64,000 bases of DNA from Rhinopomastus cyanomelas (Eukaryota; Chordata; Aves; Bucerotiformes; Rhinopomastidae). The stretch is taken from NCBI GenBank assembly GCA_013400115.1, contig VXBP01000403.1:68489-132488 (forward strand), given 5' to 3'. A model generated the notes under the pieces. It was given only the letters and a program-made list of their open reading frames with translations. It was not told the DNA's origin and did no database searches. Shown piece after piece: positions 42,350 to 53,766 of the stretch; the first letter of the stretch is position 1; each line of letters opens with the position of its first letter. The translations under genes and the position numbers were made by a program.

Positions 42350-42635
42350 GGGGATGGAGCCAGGCTCTGCTCAGGGGCACCCAGTGACAGGACAAGGGGC
42401 AGCGGGTGTCAGCTGGAGCAGAGGAGGTTCCTCATCAATGTGAGAAGGACCTTCTTCCCGGTGAGGGTGACAGAGCCCTGGCAGGGGCTGCCCAGGGGTT
42501 TGTGGAGATGTTTCAAACCCACCTGGCCATGTTCCTGTGTGACTGGATCTAGGGGATCCTGCTGTGGCGGGAGGATTGGGCTGGGTGATCTCTCAAGGTC
42601 CCTCCCAATCCCTAATGATTCCATGATTCTGTGTT
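42350..42635 (+). mobile_element. CR1 fragment, tail A
   Basis: GGATGGAGCCAGGCTCTGC to GATTCTGTGTTTCTGTG, with a 29-bp deletion in the VVESPSLE segment (CAGGGGTTTGTGGAGATG). Confidence 0.91.
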
Positions 42636-44549
42636 TCTGTGATTTAAACTTGTTCAGTGGGTCCCATCACAGTCCCAGACCCGTGATACCACAAATAAAA
42701 ACAGCTCCGATAATTTTCAATTTTTACAACTGTTTGAGCTGTTGGCTACCAGCTAAGTAACCACCGAATGGATTTTCACTGTACAAGAGTAATTAGCAAC
42801 AGTTTTGTCTTTTTTGACCCCGTTTTATTAGCTGTGGGAGTTTCCTGTACCAGAATTCCACCCCTTCCCGTTTTAGCTCAAATAAACTGGGAAGCTAAAA
42901 ATACAAGAGCTTGCGTTCAGAGTTCTATGAGAATAAGAAAGCCGTGGCTTGCTTACAGCTCTGTCTGAAAATACTTCTTGTCTCTGGAGAGACCATATTG
43001 AGGTGCTTGTGAGTAATATATTGTGGGAGTTTTTCCTCAGTGCAGCTGTTGGTTTCATCATGTGCCAAGCGCTTCAAACAATTGTGATTTATCCGACAGG
43101 GAAACAGACCCTGGATGTCACACTCCCTTGCCAGAGTTTGTAGAGGCTGGGATCTGCTTTGGGATCTCTCTAGACTTCTTCAATTAAAAAAACCCATTTC
43201 CTTTTTGTTACCTGGTTTAAAACAGGTAAGGAGGGCAATGGTGTGGGACTGGAGTAGACGTGTGCTTTGCACGGGGTAGCATAGGCTTGAAACAGGAGGC
43301 GAAACACCGTTCGGAATATTAAGACAAAATCAGCTTAGAGAAAAGGTGATGTTGCCTTCTTGTGGGGCCGAGGCTGTTCTCCTTCTGCCTCAACATTTTG
43401 TCACAGGCAAAGTGCTTTGAGTGAGACGCAGGACCCACCGCATCCTACCAGAGGAGCTGAAAACTAAAGCTGCCTTTTGTGCTGCGGCTGAGACAGTATT
43501 TTTGTTCTACCTTATTACCTCAGTCCTAGAGGAAAGCTGCGAGTACAAATTTTTCCAGTTGAGTAGAGCTAAAAAATAAGACTCCTGTCCATTTGAGACA
43601 GTCTGCAGTCAGCTGTCACTGTATTAACAAGTTTATAGTCTGGCTGCTCATTTCAACTGGATCCCACTGATGCAGCCGTAGAGAGCAGATGTTCCTGGTG
43701 TAATCTGATAGTAATTTTTACTCTATTTTCTAATTTCTAGTCAAGGATAGACAATTTGATGAGACCAAGGCCTCTGTCAAACCTCCACTCGACTCTACCT
43801 CAGGCTGATCCCTTGACCTGAAAGAAAGAACAAACAGTTCTGCAGTAAAATCGTTTCATTGTGTTCTGTACCTTGGTTGAGTTGAGATGAAGGCAGAGCA
43901 CCAATAAGATCATCCTGGGGTTCGGGGGTTTTTTTGCCCTTGTTAAATTTTATCTAGGGATGGAAAGTAGTTTTATAGCAGGATTCGCCACACGCTTTTA
44001 AAGAGAAAATTGGAACTAGAGCTTCTTGGCTCTATCGAATCGTTGGGATACGCTGAAAATGTGTGTACCAATCAATCAGTCGGCTGTACAGAGTAATGGG
44101 AAATGAGAAACTGGAGCTCTGACGGGAAAGGCTTCAGCAGGAGATGTGGGTGCAGCGGCTGGTGGTTCCACAATTGGAGGCGACAGAAGGGTCCTACATG
44201 TATCGAGAGACTTGCAATTGAAGTAAGAGACTGATTTATCCCTGGGGTCCAATTACTTAATCGTAGCTGCATCTAGTTTGTGTGGTTTTGTGTTTCCTAG
44301 CTGTCTCAGATCGTGATAGATATCGAAGGGTGTTCTCTGCTCTGCCCTTTTAATTCTACCAATCTCTCACCTTTCTTTGCGGCCTGGTGCAGTTGTCCAG
44401 TGACGCTGTAATATACAGATTAGCGGTCGCCGCATCTGAGCGACTGTTAAACACATCCAGGGCTGTGGGCTCAACGCTCCACTCGAAAGTACTGCGAGTA
44501 GCTTCGTTAGGTCGCTGTGTAACCGTGCCCTTGCTCTCTGTTCTCACAG

Positions 44550-44666
44550 GGCACAACGACTACATGTGTCCCGCTACTAACCAGTGCACCATCGACAAGA
44601 ACCGAAGGAAGAGTTGCCAGGCCTGCCGGCTGAGGAAGTGCTACGAAGTGGGAATGATGAAAGGTG
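44550..44666 (+). CDS. ESR1: ESR1 coding exon 3: second zinc finger
   Basis: 117 bp, the usual ESR1 exon 3 length. Encodes residues 207 (completed) to 245 plus one base. HNDYMCPATNQCTIDKNRRK is followed by SCQACRLRKCYEVGMMKG. Zinc-binding Cys are at residues 213, 219, 229 and 232; PATNQ is the D-box that mediates receptor dimerisation on DNA. Acceptor CTCTGTTCTCACAG; the donor is GGTG|GTACGT at 44667, and identical GTACGT repeats 4 nt further on (44671). Using the second would add 4 nt and shift the frame. Confidence 0.98.
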
Positions 44667-45050
44667 GTACGTACGTGGCAACCGACAGCTCCTCGGCACC
44701 GCTCCCTGCCGTCGTGGCTTTTCACTTCCCTTGACATCTGATGTGGCTCCTGAAGGAGGAAGCAACTGATTTCATTAAGCTAAATCCAAGAGCTGTTATG
44801 TTTAGGAAGCCTGACTTCTAAATACCATGTTATTGTCTTCCCTGAATTTACATCAGGTTGAGTAGGAACATTGACTTCTATGTTAATAGTTTAATTCATT
44901 ATTGTTTTGTCTCTAGTGGTGAATGAAAATGGAGGGTTTATAGCTATTAGCAATTCAGTGTGAAAAACACTAGGAGTCTCAGAGCAGCTCATGTTCATTA
45001 AAACAAACCTCTGAATATGTAGGATGTGAGTTCTGGAAGGGAAGGTCAGT

Positions 45051-45280
45051 TCTTCTATTCTTAGACTGAACATGAAGGAAAAGCTCTTCATGGAGAGAGT
45101 TGTCAGGCACCCTGGGGCTGCCCAGGGTGGTGGTTGAGTCCCCACCCCTGGCTGAGTTTAACAGTCCCTTAGATGTAGTGTTGGGGGATCTGGTTTAGGG
45201 GTGACCTTGTAGAGTAGGGTTGATGGTTGGTCTTGAAGATCCCGAGGGTCTGCTCCAACCTGAATGGTTCTATGATTGCA
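45051..45280 (+). mobile_element. CR1 fragment, tail B
   Basis: GAAAAGCTCTTCATGGAGAG, GGTGGTTGAGTCCCCACC, GGTGTTGGGGGATCTGG to CTATGATTGC. Confidence 0.88.
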
Positions 45281-45415
45281 GGGTCTTCTCTGGGGATGTT
45301 CAAAATTCACCTGGGTGTGTTCGTTGCAGCCCACTCTACCTGAACCTGGTTTAGCAAGGGCTTGGATTAGATGGTCTCCAGAGGTCTCTTGCCATTCTGT
45401 GATTCTGTAATGTCT
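45281..45415 (+). mobile_element. CR1 fragment of another subfamily
   Basis: GTCTTCTCTGGGGATGTTC, ACCTGGGTGTGTTCG, then TTGGATTAGATGGTCTCC and CCATTCTGTGATTCTGT. It directly follows the tail-B copy. Confidence 0.75.
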
Positions 45416-45449
45416 GTCAAAAGCAGACAGGAGTTGTCTCTTTGTAATC

Positions 45450-45508
45450 TAGGTGGTCCTGCTGTGGCAGGGGGGTTGGACTAGATCATCTTTCGAGGTC
45501 CCTTTGAA
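45450..45508 (+). mobile_element. CR1 tail-A remnant
   Basis: TAGGTGGTCCTGCTGTGGC to GAGGTCCCTTTGAATAAG; end lost. Confidence 0.8.
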
Positions 45509-45675
45509 TAAGCTCAGCTCCCAAGATATAAGAATATTTAAGAGCAGGAAATCTTCAGTCTAAAGCAGCAGAAAACCTCGCTGTAACCTACTAGAAAATT
45601 CAGATTGCCTTTATTAGTAAGGAATAGTCATGAGTTTCATCAACACACAGTTCTGTGGGAAAACTTAGCAAATTA

Positions 45676-45813
45676 GGTTGTGGAGACATTGAAAACCCAC
45701 CTGGGTTTTCCTGTGCGACCGGGTCTAGGGGATCCTGCTGTAGCGGGAGGATTGGACTGCGTGACCTTTCGAGGTCCCCTCCAAGCCCTGAAGTTCTGTG
45801 ATTCTGTGAAACT
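45676..45813 (+). mobile_element. CR1 fragment, tail A
   Basis: GGTTGTGGAGACATTGAAAAC to GTGATTCTGTGAAAC, with TCTCCTTCTCTGGAGAC deleted at the start. Confidence 0.88.
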
Positions 45814-46688
45814 CCTAAGTGCTCAGAGGAGCCAGCCTTAGCACCCATGTCTTAAGTATGAAACAGCTAAATGCTGAATAACTGATTGTTTCTCCCTTTC
45901 TCTGGCCCATTTGATGGTTCCTTATTAAAGAGAAAAGGTGGAGGAGCAGAGAGGGTCAGTTCATCATTCTTCTCTTTCCCACAATAAAGGGTTGTTTGTA
46001 AATCCAGTCTGTGTGGTCAAGGTAGGCCACATCTGGGAGTCCTGAGGTGGAAAGGGTAAAGGAACAGTAGTCTGTTGCTGCTGCATTTTGAGACTGAATC
46101 TGTGTTTTCCTCAAGGATTAGGCAAGAGCTGGGACTGAGTTTTTGTCGTATGGTTTTGGGGCTTCACTCAGAAGGAAATGCAGGCTTCAAGAGGCTCTCG
46201 AGCTGTGCTGTAAGAACATTTATTTATGGGTTTCTGTGGAAATGGTATCATTTTTTTCCATCCCAGTGTTCTTTCATCTTACAAAAGACTTCTTTAAGTG
46301 CTGAAGAGTTATTTGCTGTCTTTCATCTTCCGTAGGAGTGTTTCCTTCTGCATCTTTTACTGTGCTGCTCTGAGAGACAATTACACTTCCGGGATCTCTG
46401 CTGATGCGGTTGGCATTTGGGGCAGAATTTATAGCCGTTGTATTTGTTGTCTAAATGCTTCACTCTTCCTAAACACGACAAGACGACCTTAAACTAATGT
46501 TACTTCTAGTCTGTGCACCGCTTTGTGCGTGAGATAAAGGGGTGACGTGGACCGAGCTCCTTGCCGCGTCCCTCTTGTGGCTGGGCAGCAGGGAAGGGTG
46601 GCCGTGTCGCTGGTGATCCACTCCTATTTGTTCAAAGAGTGTTTCTGTTCTGGGTTAGAGAAGTGTATTCCAGGCCTTGTTTTCAGAG

Positions 46689-46773
46689 GTGGTCCTGCTC
46701 CAGCAGGGGGCTTGGACTGGATGATCTTTCAAGGTCCCTTCCAGTCCCTAATGTTCTGTGATTCTGGGATTCA
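46689..46773 (+). mobile_element. CR1 tail A only
   Basis: GGTGGTCCTGCTCCAGC to GTGATTCTGGGATTC. Confidence 0.86.
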
Positions 46774-46887
46774 GTCGTACTTGCTCGAAGACTGTTTCTG
46801 CTCTGGTTTGGAGAAGCGTGTTCCAACCTCCTGTTACACTTGGTAGGGGGTCCCAGCTTCCAAGGGCACTTTTTACAGCAGTCCACA

Positions 46888-46966
46888 GCAGCCCCAGCTC
46901 CCTCAGCCTTTCCTCAGCAGGGACATGCTCCCCTCCCTTCATCATCTCTGTGCCTCTGTTTAAGTG
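46888..46966 (-). mobile_element. Antisense internal CR1 fragment
   Basis: Antisense of the EERLRELGL block only (GCCCCAGCTCCCTCAGCC to TCATCATCTCTGTGCC), with neither tail nor upstream part. Confidence 0.78.
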
Positions 46967-47254
46967 GAGAGAGCTCTGCTTCCTTGGCTGCATCCGTTCG
47001 CACTAGATTGCTAGACTTATTGGAATCGCACTCTGAAGCAGAGGTAAATTGATGTCTGATGCAGTCACTGCAAGGGCTGCAGAGCTTCTACTTTTCCAGG
47101 TAATTATCTTTGAATGAAATGCTATATTAAGGACAGGAATTAGTGAATGCAAGAAAGTGGCTCAACAATGTGAAGCTATTAGGGCTCGTCCGAGGAGAAG
47201 CTTTATGATATTTATCGGGCATACTGGTCTGTCCTCAGCCGAAGAGCTGTGTAG

Positions 47255-47312
47255 GTGGGACTAAAGAGACCCGGCTCCCTCAGCCTTTCCTCCCCCTCTT
47301 CTGACCTCAAGA
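47255..47312 (-). mobile_element. Antisense internal CR1 fragment
   Basis: Antisense EERLREPGLF block (ACCCGGCTCCCTCAGCC), 55 bp. Confidence 0.65.
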
Positions 47313-47374
47313 GAAGAAACAGACACCAGTGTTGTGAACAGCTTTGTGAAAAATGCCTGATCTTCCTGTTCCAC

Positions 47375-47462
47375 TTCACAGAATGATCCAGGCTAGAAGG
47401 AACTCCAGGAGATCTGTGGGCAGGCCGCGTGCTCAAAGCAGGTTCAACACGGAGCTTAGACA
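47375..47462 (-). mobile_element. Antisense CR1 tail of an older subfamily
   Basis: CACAGAATGATCCAGGCTAG, CTCCAGGAGATCTG, then GCTCAAAGCAGGTTCAAC. Confidence 0.7.
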
Positions 47463-47587
47463 AAATTAAGACCTTTAACACTCAGATGGAAATGGGACAT
47501 CCTGTCTTATGCTGGTTTATGTGCCACAGCTGGTTATATAAAAAGGTTCAACTCTCAAACCCTTGTTTCAGCTAATTATACCTCCAT

Positions 47588-47717
47588 CCTAGAACATGAA
47601 GGATTGGAAGGGCCCTCAAAAGATCATCCAACCCAATCCCCTTGCCCCAGCAGGATCCCCTAGATCCAGTCGCACAGGAACATGTCCAGGTGGGTTTAAG
47701 CATCTCCAGAGAAGGAG
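47588..47717 (-). mobile_element. Antisense CR1 fragment
   Basis: TAGAACATGAAGGATTGG to CATCTCCAGAGAAGGAGG, close to tail-A consensus. Confidence 0.88.
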
Positions 47718-47862
47718 GAGGAAACTGTAGGATTTAATTTTATTTCTGCAGAAGCATCACAAATCTGTTGAATTCATGGAAGTGTGGCCAGTGAGAGTTC
47801 TGTGCAAAACAGACTTGCTGTGAGGGATCACTGAGGAGGCAGCAGCCAGCTAGCTTGCATCC

Positions 47863-48056
47863 ACCTGTTGGACTCAAAAGCACTTAGATGTGGTGGTGGA
47901 GGAGGGTCTGGTTGAGGGGTGACCTGTTGGACTCAAAAGCACTTAGATGTGGTGGTGGAGGAGGATCTGGTTGAGGGGTGACCTTGTAGAGTAGGGTTGG
48001 TGGTTGGACTTGATGATCCCAGGGGTCTTTTCCAACCTGAGTGGTTCTGTGGTTCT
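47863..48056 (+). mobile_element. CR1 tail B with 59-bp tandem duplication
   Basis: The unit ACCTGTTGGACTCAAAAGC to TTGAGGGGTG is present at 47863-47921 and 47922-47980 with one difference (GGGTCTGG against GGATCTGG). The tail then continues to GGTTCTGTGGTTC. Confidence 0.88.
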
Positions 48057-48888
48057 AAGCCGGTCGTATCTGGGTGACGCTGAGGTTTGTGGCCATAAAG
48101 GAACTGCTGGCTTCTCTGTGCAGCTTTCCTTTTGCAGTCACTTACTGTTGTGGAAATTACACCACTCCCTCCTCTACTAAGACATCTGAGAGAGACTTTC
48201 TGATTTCTAGCCTCTTAGTCTCACCTCACTTCAGAAAGCTGCTCCTGCTCCCCAAGTAGAAGGTTTCTGAGGTAGAAGAGTCTGGGTTTTTCCTGTGTGA
48301 ACACTGGCCTGAAGAATTCCCGTGGCTGCTCTCTGCAACCTGTTCTTATCTGTGTGTTGTTTTAACACTCTGGTCATCAGCTGGGCCACAGAGTGGTTTG
48401 CTGAAGGATGCCTTCTTAGTTATCATCTTCCCACAGACGCTCAATCTTTCATTCTCCAGCAGGGCTTGCTTTAAAAACACCAGGTACTCCTCCTCCCTGA
48501 CAATTTTCAATCTGTTTCTCATCAGCCCTCGGGAGGAACAAAATGATTTTGAGGAGAAAGTGTTTCAAAGCACTTTTGAAAGGTTCGCTTGGCCAGCTGG
48601 CAAAATTAGGGACTGTGGATGCTGCGGGGCTGTGGGAGCACAGAGAGGGGTCAAATGCCTCTCATCTGGGGTCTGCTGGTGAGGATTAGGTCTGTGGGCA
48701 AAGAGCCTCGGGTTCAAAGGTCGCTGCAGACGCGGAGGTTAGCTGGTAAACCATTTACCAATCCCTACTTCCAAACCAGTCATAGACTGGAGCTACATAG
48801 GGGTCCTATTTCTGACAAAATTCAGCAGCTTGACTTTCTGGTATCCAGAGGACTCAGTATCAGTTAGGAGCTGTGACTTGTAAGGAGC

Positions 48889-48971
48889 AGATCCTGCTGT
48901 GGCAGGGGAATGGGACTGGGTGACCTTTCGAGGTCCCTTCTGATCCCTGATGTTCTGTGATTCCGTGAGTC
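48889..48971 (+). mobile_element. CR1 tail A only
   Basis: GCAGATCCTGCTGTGGC to GTGATTCCGTGAGTC. Confidence 0.86.
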
Positions 48972-49435
48972 CAGAGGTTCCCTGGGTCCAAGCAGTCACA
49001 TCAGTGACCACCTGGAACCCTGGCAAGGTACTTCTCTGAGTTAGCCTTGCCAAACAGAAATCAAAGTCACAGACCTGCCTCCTAGGTTCAGCTTTAAGGC
49101 AAAAACCCCTCATTAGCCTGTACCCCAAGTCCAGAGCTCTGTCAGCCACCCCCAAGGCTTCCTGGAGAAGCAGCTGCAAGAACCACCCAGGGCCTCCAGC
49201 TGGCTGACAGCCTCCATCACCCTGAGCAGCCTCACCTGGGGCTCAGCCACACCCGCAGCCTTTATTAGGCTCAGCCCTCAGCCCCTGGAACCTTCTTGGA
49301 GTTGAGCTGTGCAGATGCTCCTCCAGCCCTGTCTCCTGGATGGACCGCAGCCGGGCCAGCACCGTAAGTCGCTTTTCTTTTTGAGGTCTGGGAGCAGGAC
49401 CTCTTTGTCCTCTGTTTGAGCACTAAGGTTATATA

Positions 49436-49598
49436 GAATCTACACAGACCATTAGGGGTTGGAAGGGGCCCCAGGATGCCCTCAAATCCCACCCCCCTGC
49501 TGAAGCAGGACCATAGGATTTAGGGCAGGTCGCACAGGAACAGATCCAGACAGGCCGTGGAAGTCTCCAGGGAAGCAGACTCCACGACCCCCCTGGTT
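49436..49598 (-). mobile_element. Antisense CR1, diverged tail
   Basis: CACAGACCATTAGGGGTTGG, GGGGCCCCAGGATGCCC, then the ACAGGAACAGATCCAG and GACTCCACGACCCCCC segments. Confidence 0.8.
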
Positions 49599-50264
49599 TG
49601 CCTGTCTCTTGTTGTCTGGCCTGTTGTTCACTGACCCCTCTTACATCTCTCTTCTGCCCCTGTTTTAACAGGGTGAACAGAGCTGCACCCCGTGTTCATT
49701 GTACTGCGCCGCACAAGTCCATACCAGCTGTGATTTATGAAGGTGCTCTGGCCTCCTTTTACTCTCCTAGTAATTTCTAGCCTTCTGCTTGCTTTCTAAA
49801 CCGGCTTATCTGATGTTTTTATGATATTATTCTAACCCCAAGATCTCGTTTTGGAGTTGGGTCAGGTCTGAGCCCATTTTTTCATGAGTCTGTTGGACTC
49901 TACAGCCTCCAGGATGCTTTTAACTCTTCGGAGAGGAAATTGCTAGATGAACGACGATCGAGTTTGGGATAAGAGGAAGCTAATGAGGCCTAGTGTGTGT
50001 AAACCACACTTTTCTTCGCATGCTTGTGTCTGCGTGTCTTCCAGGGCGATTTTAACTCAAACCCATTGCAGTGATACACAGCAAACGACAGAAAAACCTG
50101 GTTTGGAAACATAAAGGCACCAAACGGTGTCTGTGGCTTCTGACTTGTGGAATGAACGGGGAAACACAAAGACACTAAATCGTGGGAGTCGCAGGAAAGA
50201 TTTCCTGGACTCGCTTTCTCTGGAGGGGCGAACAGAGTGGAATCGGGAGGCACGCGAGATTTTG

Positions 50265-50401
50265 AATGAATTAAAGTCCCCATCCCTGGGTGAGTTTAAA
50301 AGTTGCTCAGATGTAGGCTTGGGGTGACCTTGTAGAGCAGAGTTGATGGTTGGACTTGATGATCCCGGGGGTCTTTTCCAACCCGAATGATTCTACGGTT
50401 C
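50265..50401 (+). mobile_element. CR1 fragment, tail B
   Basis: TAAAGTCCCCATCCCTGGG to GATTCTACGGTTC. The GTTGGGGGATCTGGTTT portion is shortened. Confidence 0.88.
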
Positions 50402-51118
50402 ATACTCGGAGAAAGATGCAACCAGACCTAAAGATCCTCTCTGTTCCCTTGAGACTGTGAAGGGACGCTTGCTGATAGGATCCAGCTTTGATATGAAGGA
50501 ATATTAGATGCTGAGAATAAGGGAGTGTTGGATGCTGCTAACAGAGAAAGGGAATCTACAGGTTCCAGTGTCTGGAGTGCTGAAAAGGCCGGGTGAAAAC
50601 TGTGTTTAAGGACTTCCCATCCATCGGAAAGCCCGGTACTGGTTGCTTGGGAGTGCCAGCAGTTCTCAAAGCCGGTTTTGGTTTGTGTTTAAATTGTTCT
50701 CTCTTCCTTGGATAGTTTGCTTCCTCCTTCTCTAGAGGTAGTACTTTTCCAAGTGCCCGAGGACTCCAGAGTGGACCCCGTCTGAGGCTGCCTGTACCTC
50801 ACAGCTCCATTTCCTGTGCACTTTCCTTATTACTTGCCGGTCTCTCCCACCCGTTTGATGCTGAAGTTTATATCTCAGCCCCAAAATGCCTGTGCCTCCT
50901 CTAGCTCAGAGCCCAGCTTAATCTTCCCTTTGTGGATGGGCTTTATCTTTATATTTTTCTTGTAAGCTTTCCACAACGGGAGATTTTGTTCCACTGTAAG
51001 GTCTTTTATTGTTCTAATTGGTGTGGCTGCTTTGATAACGCCCCGGGGTTCAGGGTCACGTAGCGCCAGAGACGTTGCAGGAATGTGCAGCAGTGACAAA
51101 GATGGTTTCTCTTGTAGT

Positions 51119-51192
51119 TCATAGGATCATAGGATGTTAGGGGTTGGAAGGGGCCCAAGAGATCATCAGGTCCAACCCCTGTTACTACAGCC
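51119..51192 (-). mobile_element. Antisense CR1 tail, diverged
   Basis: TCATAGGATCATAGGATGTTAG, GGGGCCCAAGAGATC, ending near AACCCCTGTTACTACAG. Confidence 0.75.
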
Positions 51193-51415
51193 TTTTGACA
51201 GGAGGGCTCCTGCGTTCGATTCTGATGGTGCTACTATCTTTCCTTCCCTTACTTCTGTTTGTCTCCTTCTATAGCATTTTTACTGCTAGAGTCTAAGCCC
51301 GTCTTATGGTAGGATTTAAAAACTGCTTCTTATGTCATTGTGCAGAGCACAGGCTCAGCAACAGCATGGTGTTTGATTAACGTTGGTCTAGGGTCTTCTG
51401 TATGGCCAACTGATC

Positions 51416-51896
51416 TCCTCAGTTCCAGAAGGACAGAGAGCTGCTGGAGAGAGCCCAGCGCAGAGCCGCAAAGATGATGGAGGGAGTGGAACCTCTCCCT
51501 GCTGAGGAAAGACTGAGGGAGCTGGGGCTCCTGAGCTTGGAAAGAAGGAGACTCATTAATGTTGATCAATACGTGAAGGGTGGGTGTCAGGAGGATGGAG
51601 CCAGGCTCTGCTCAGGGGCACCCAGTGACAGGACAAGGGGCAGTGGGTGTCAGCTGGAGCAGGGGAGGTTCCACATCAATCCGAGAAGAAACTTCTTGAC
51701 AGTGAGCGTGCCAGAGCCCTGGAAGGGGCTGCCCAGGGGGCTTGTGGAGTCTCCTTCTCTGGAGATGTTTAAGACCCGCCTGGATGTGTTCCTGTTCTAG
51801 GAACAGGATCACCTGTGGTCTAGGTGATCCTGCTGTGGCAGGGAGATTGGACTAGACGATGTTTTGAGGTCCCTTCCAGTCCTTAATGTTCCGTGA
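51416..51896 (+). mobile_element. CR1 fragment, tail A
   Basis: Starts in CAGTTCCAGAAGGACAGAG, then MMEGVEPLPAEERLRELGLL, CQEDGARLCS, RRFHIN-like, GLPRGLVESPSLE in one open frame (51474-51800), then a tail with a short duplicated CCTGTTCTAGGAACAGG palindrome at about 51791-51810. Confidence 0.92.
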
Positions 51897-52024
51897 CATC
51901 TTGTCACTTTGGCATTCATTGGGTGGCGATGCTCCCTGGTGTGCTGGACTCCAAGTGCACTAGTCCTGACACTACAGCTCTACAAAGAGTCCAGCTCTCC
52001 AGCTGCTGAAGTAAGATTCTGTAC

Positions 52025-52081
52025 GTCACAGAACACTAGGGGGTTGGAAGGGACCTCGAAAGATCATCCAGTCCAATATCT
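52025..52081 (-). mobile_element. Antisense CR1 tail A, 140 bp before exon 4
   Basis: CGTCACAGAACACTAGGGGG to ATCATCCAGTCCAATA. Confidence 0.84.
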
Positions 52082-52219
52082 TCTGAAGGTGTTTTCAGAA
52101 AATAAAGCAGGAGTTAATGTTATCCAGGTCTGTCCGCAGTCGCTGCTGACGGGCTGGAGCCCTGTGTGTGTCACACGTGTGTTGAAGGAAAGGAGCTGAT
52201 TGTGTTCTTGTGTCTCCAG

Positions 52220-52555
52220 GAATCCGGAAAGACCGCAGAGGTGGGCGAATGATGAAACAGAAACGTCAAAGAGAAGAGCAGGATTCCAGGAACGGGGAGG
52301 CTTCCTCCACGGAGCTGCGAGCTCCCACGCTCTGGACAAGTCCGCTGGTGGTTAAACATAACAAGAAGAACAGTCCAGCCCTGTCCCTGACAGCAGAACA
52401 GATGGTCAGTGCTTTGCTGGAAGCTGAGCCACCCATCATTTATTCTGAATATGACCCAAATAGACCATTCAACGAAGCCTCCATGATGACCCTGTTGACC
52501 AATCTTGCAGACAGAGAATTGGTGCACATGATCAACTGGGCAAAGAGAGTTCCAG
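52220..52555 (+). CDS. ESR1: ESR1 coding exon 4: hinge and start of ligand-binding domain
   Basis: 336 bp, as in other ESR1 genes. Encodes residues 246 (completed) to 357 plus one base. It opens with the C-terminal extension and nuclear-localisation basic cluster (IRKDRRGGRMMKQKRQ), passes through the variable D domain (EEQDSRNGEASSTELRAP) and enters the ligand-binding domain at SPALSLTAEQMVSALLEAEP (helix 1) and SMMTLLTNLADRELVHMINW (helix 3). Glu 345 here corresponds to human Glu353, which hydrogen-bonds the estradiol A-ring. Acceptor TTGTGTCTCCAG, donor CCAG|GTAAGG. Reading past the donor runs on for about 30 codons before a stop. Confidence 0.98.
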
Positions 52556-52811
52556 GTAAGGAATCAAAAGCCCCAGGAGACTATAAAACCTTCTCATGCC
52601 AAACAAGCAGGCAGAGGTCAGGCAGTTTTTTCACTCTGCTTATTCTAATTTGAAGTAAATTGTTTGCTCAGGTATAAAGAACCTTAACACCCCCCCCAAT
52701 TTTACGTCAGTTGGTTTATAAAAAGCTGTAGTGTGGTGTCACTGACTTTTGAAGAAAAGATTCATTCAAGAAGAGTAGTCAATATTCAAGGATATGGGAG
52801 CCCCATTACAG

Positions 52812-52866
52812 AATGACTGGATGATCTTTCAGGGTCCCTTCCAATCCCTGATGTTCTGTGAAGTCT
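52812..52866 (+). mobile_element. CR1 tail-A remnant
   Basis: GAATGACTGGATGATCTTTC to GTTCTGTGAAGTC. Confidence 0.78.
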
Positions 52867-53319
52867 CTGGTACTTAACTGCTTCTCCTAAGGAAACACTT
52901 CTTGATGAGGAATCTGTTGCACGCGCAGCACTTCTAGCTTTGTAGCGGTCCCAGCACACACAGGGGTTTCTGCTGTGTGGTTGTGCAGAAGCCTTTCATG
53001 TCATGAGCGTGTTGTCGCTGCTCTGTGAAGGTGTTTGAGGAGGCACGAGCACAGCTCTCGCCCACGTAGCGCATTACCTCAGCAGCCTTACTTACCTCAG
53101 CTGTGCCACTTCGCTTTCTCCCTTGGCTTGGCAGGGCTCCTCCTTGTAAACCAGCCACCCATAAACTCTGAGTCTTTTCCAGTCGTGGTGTGTTCCCTTT
53201 GTGCTGCTTTTCTCATGTCACTTTGTGGGCTCCAGCTGTGACCAGTGAGAACCACTGTGGGGTTTGTTTCTCATCGGGTCTAAGAAGAAGTTGCATGAGG
53301 ATTCCATTCCTGACAAAGT

Positions 53320-53583
53320 CATAGAATCACAGAAGATTAGGGATGGGAAGGGACCTGGAAAGATCACCCAGTCCCATCCCCCTGCCAGAGCAGGATCCCC
53401 TAGATCCAGTCACACAGGAACATGGCCAGGTGGGTTTTAATTGTCTCCAGAGAAGGAGACTCCACAACCCCCCTGGGCAGCCCCTGCCAGGGCTCTGGCA
53501 CCCTCACCGGGACGAAGGTCCTTCTCACACTGGTGTGGAACCTCCTGTGCTCCAGCTGACAGACACCCACTGCCCCTTGTATG
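53320..53583 (-). mobile_element. Antisense CR1 fragment
   Basis: CATAGAATCACAGAAGATTAGG, the GLPRGVVESPSLE block and the RRFHTSVRR block, ending at CACTGCCCCTTG. Confidence 0.91.
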
Positions 53584-53700
53584 TGAGACCACTTTGCAGA
53601 TATGAAGTTCCCTACACACACAGGGCTTTTAAATGCAAGATCCAAGGCTGACTGTTCAGAACATTCCAGAGTAACAAGTATTGGAGTCCCACACTTTGAA

Positions 53701-53766
53701 TGGTGGGGGTTGGACTGGATGATCTTTCCAAGTGCCTTCAATCCCTGATACTCTGTGATTCGATGG
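53701..53766 (+). mobile_element. CR1 tail-A remnant
   Basis: GTGGGGGTTGGACTGGATG to GTGATTCGATGGC. It lies 117 bp to the right of an antisense copy. Confidence 0.8.

Larger units (their letters stand above)
36966..44549 (+). other. ESR1: ESR1 intron 2 (7.6 kb)
   Basis: Phase 1, GT-AG. CR1 copies are concentrated in the first 5.7 kb. The stretch 42640-44549 is free of recognised repeats. Other unrepeated stretches over 300 bp are 37496-38537 and 39778-40790. ORFs here (up to 139 codons) carry nothing recognisable. Confidence 0.9.
44667..52219 (+). other. ESR1: ESR1 intron 3 (7.6 kb)
   Basis: Phase 1, GT-AG. Contains about 15 CR1 pieces. Unrepeated stretches over 300 bp: 44667-45050, 45814-46688, 48056-48888, 48972-49435 and 50402-51118. 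No second gene seen in them. ORFs such as 48793-49179 are unremarkable. Confidence 0.9.
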
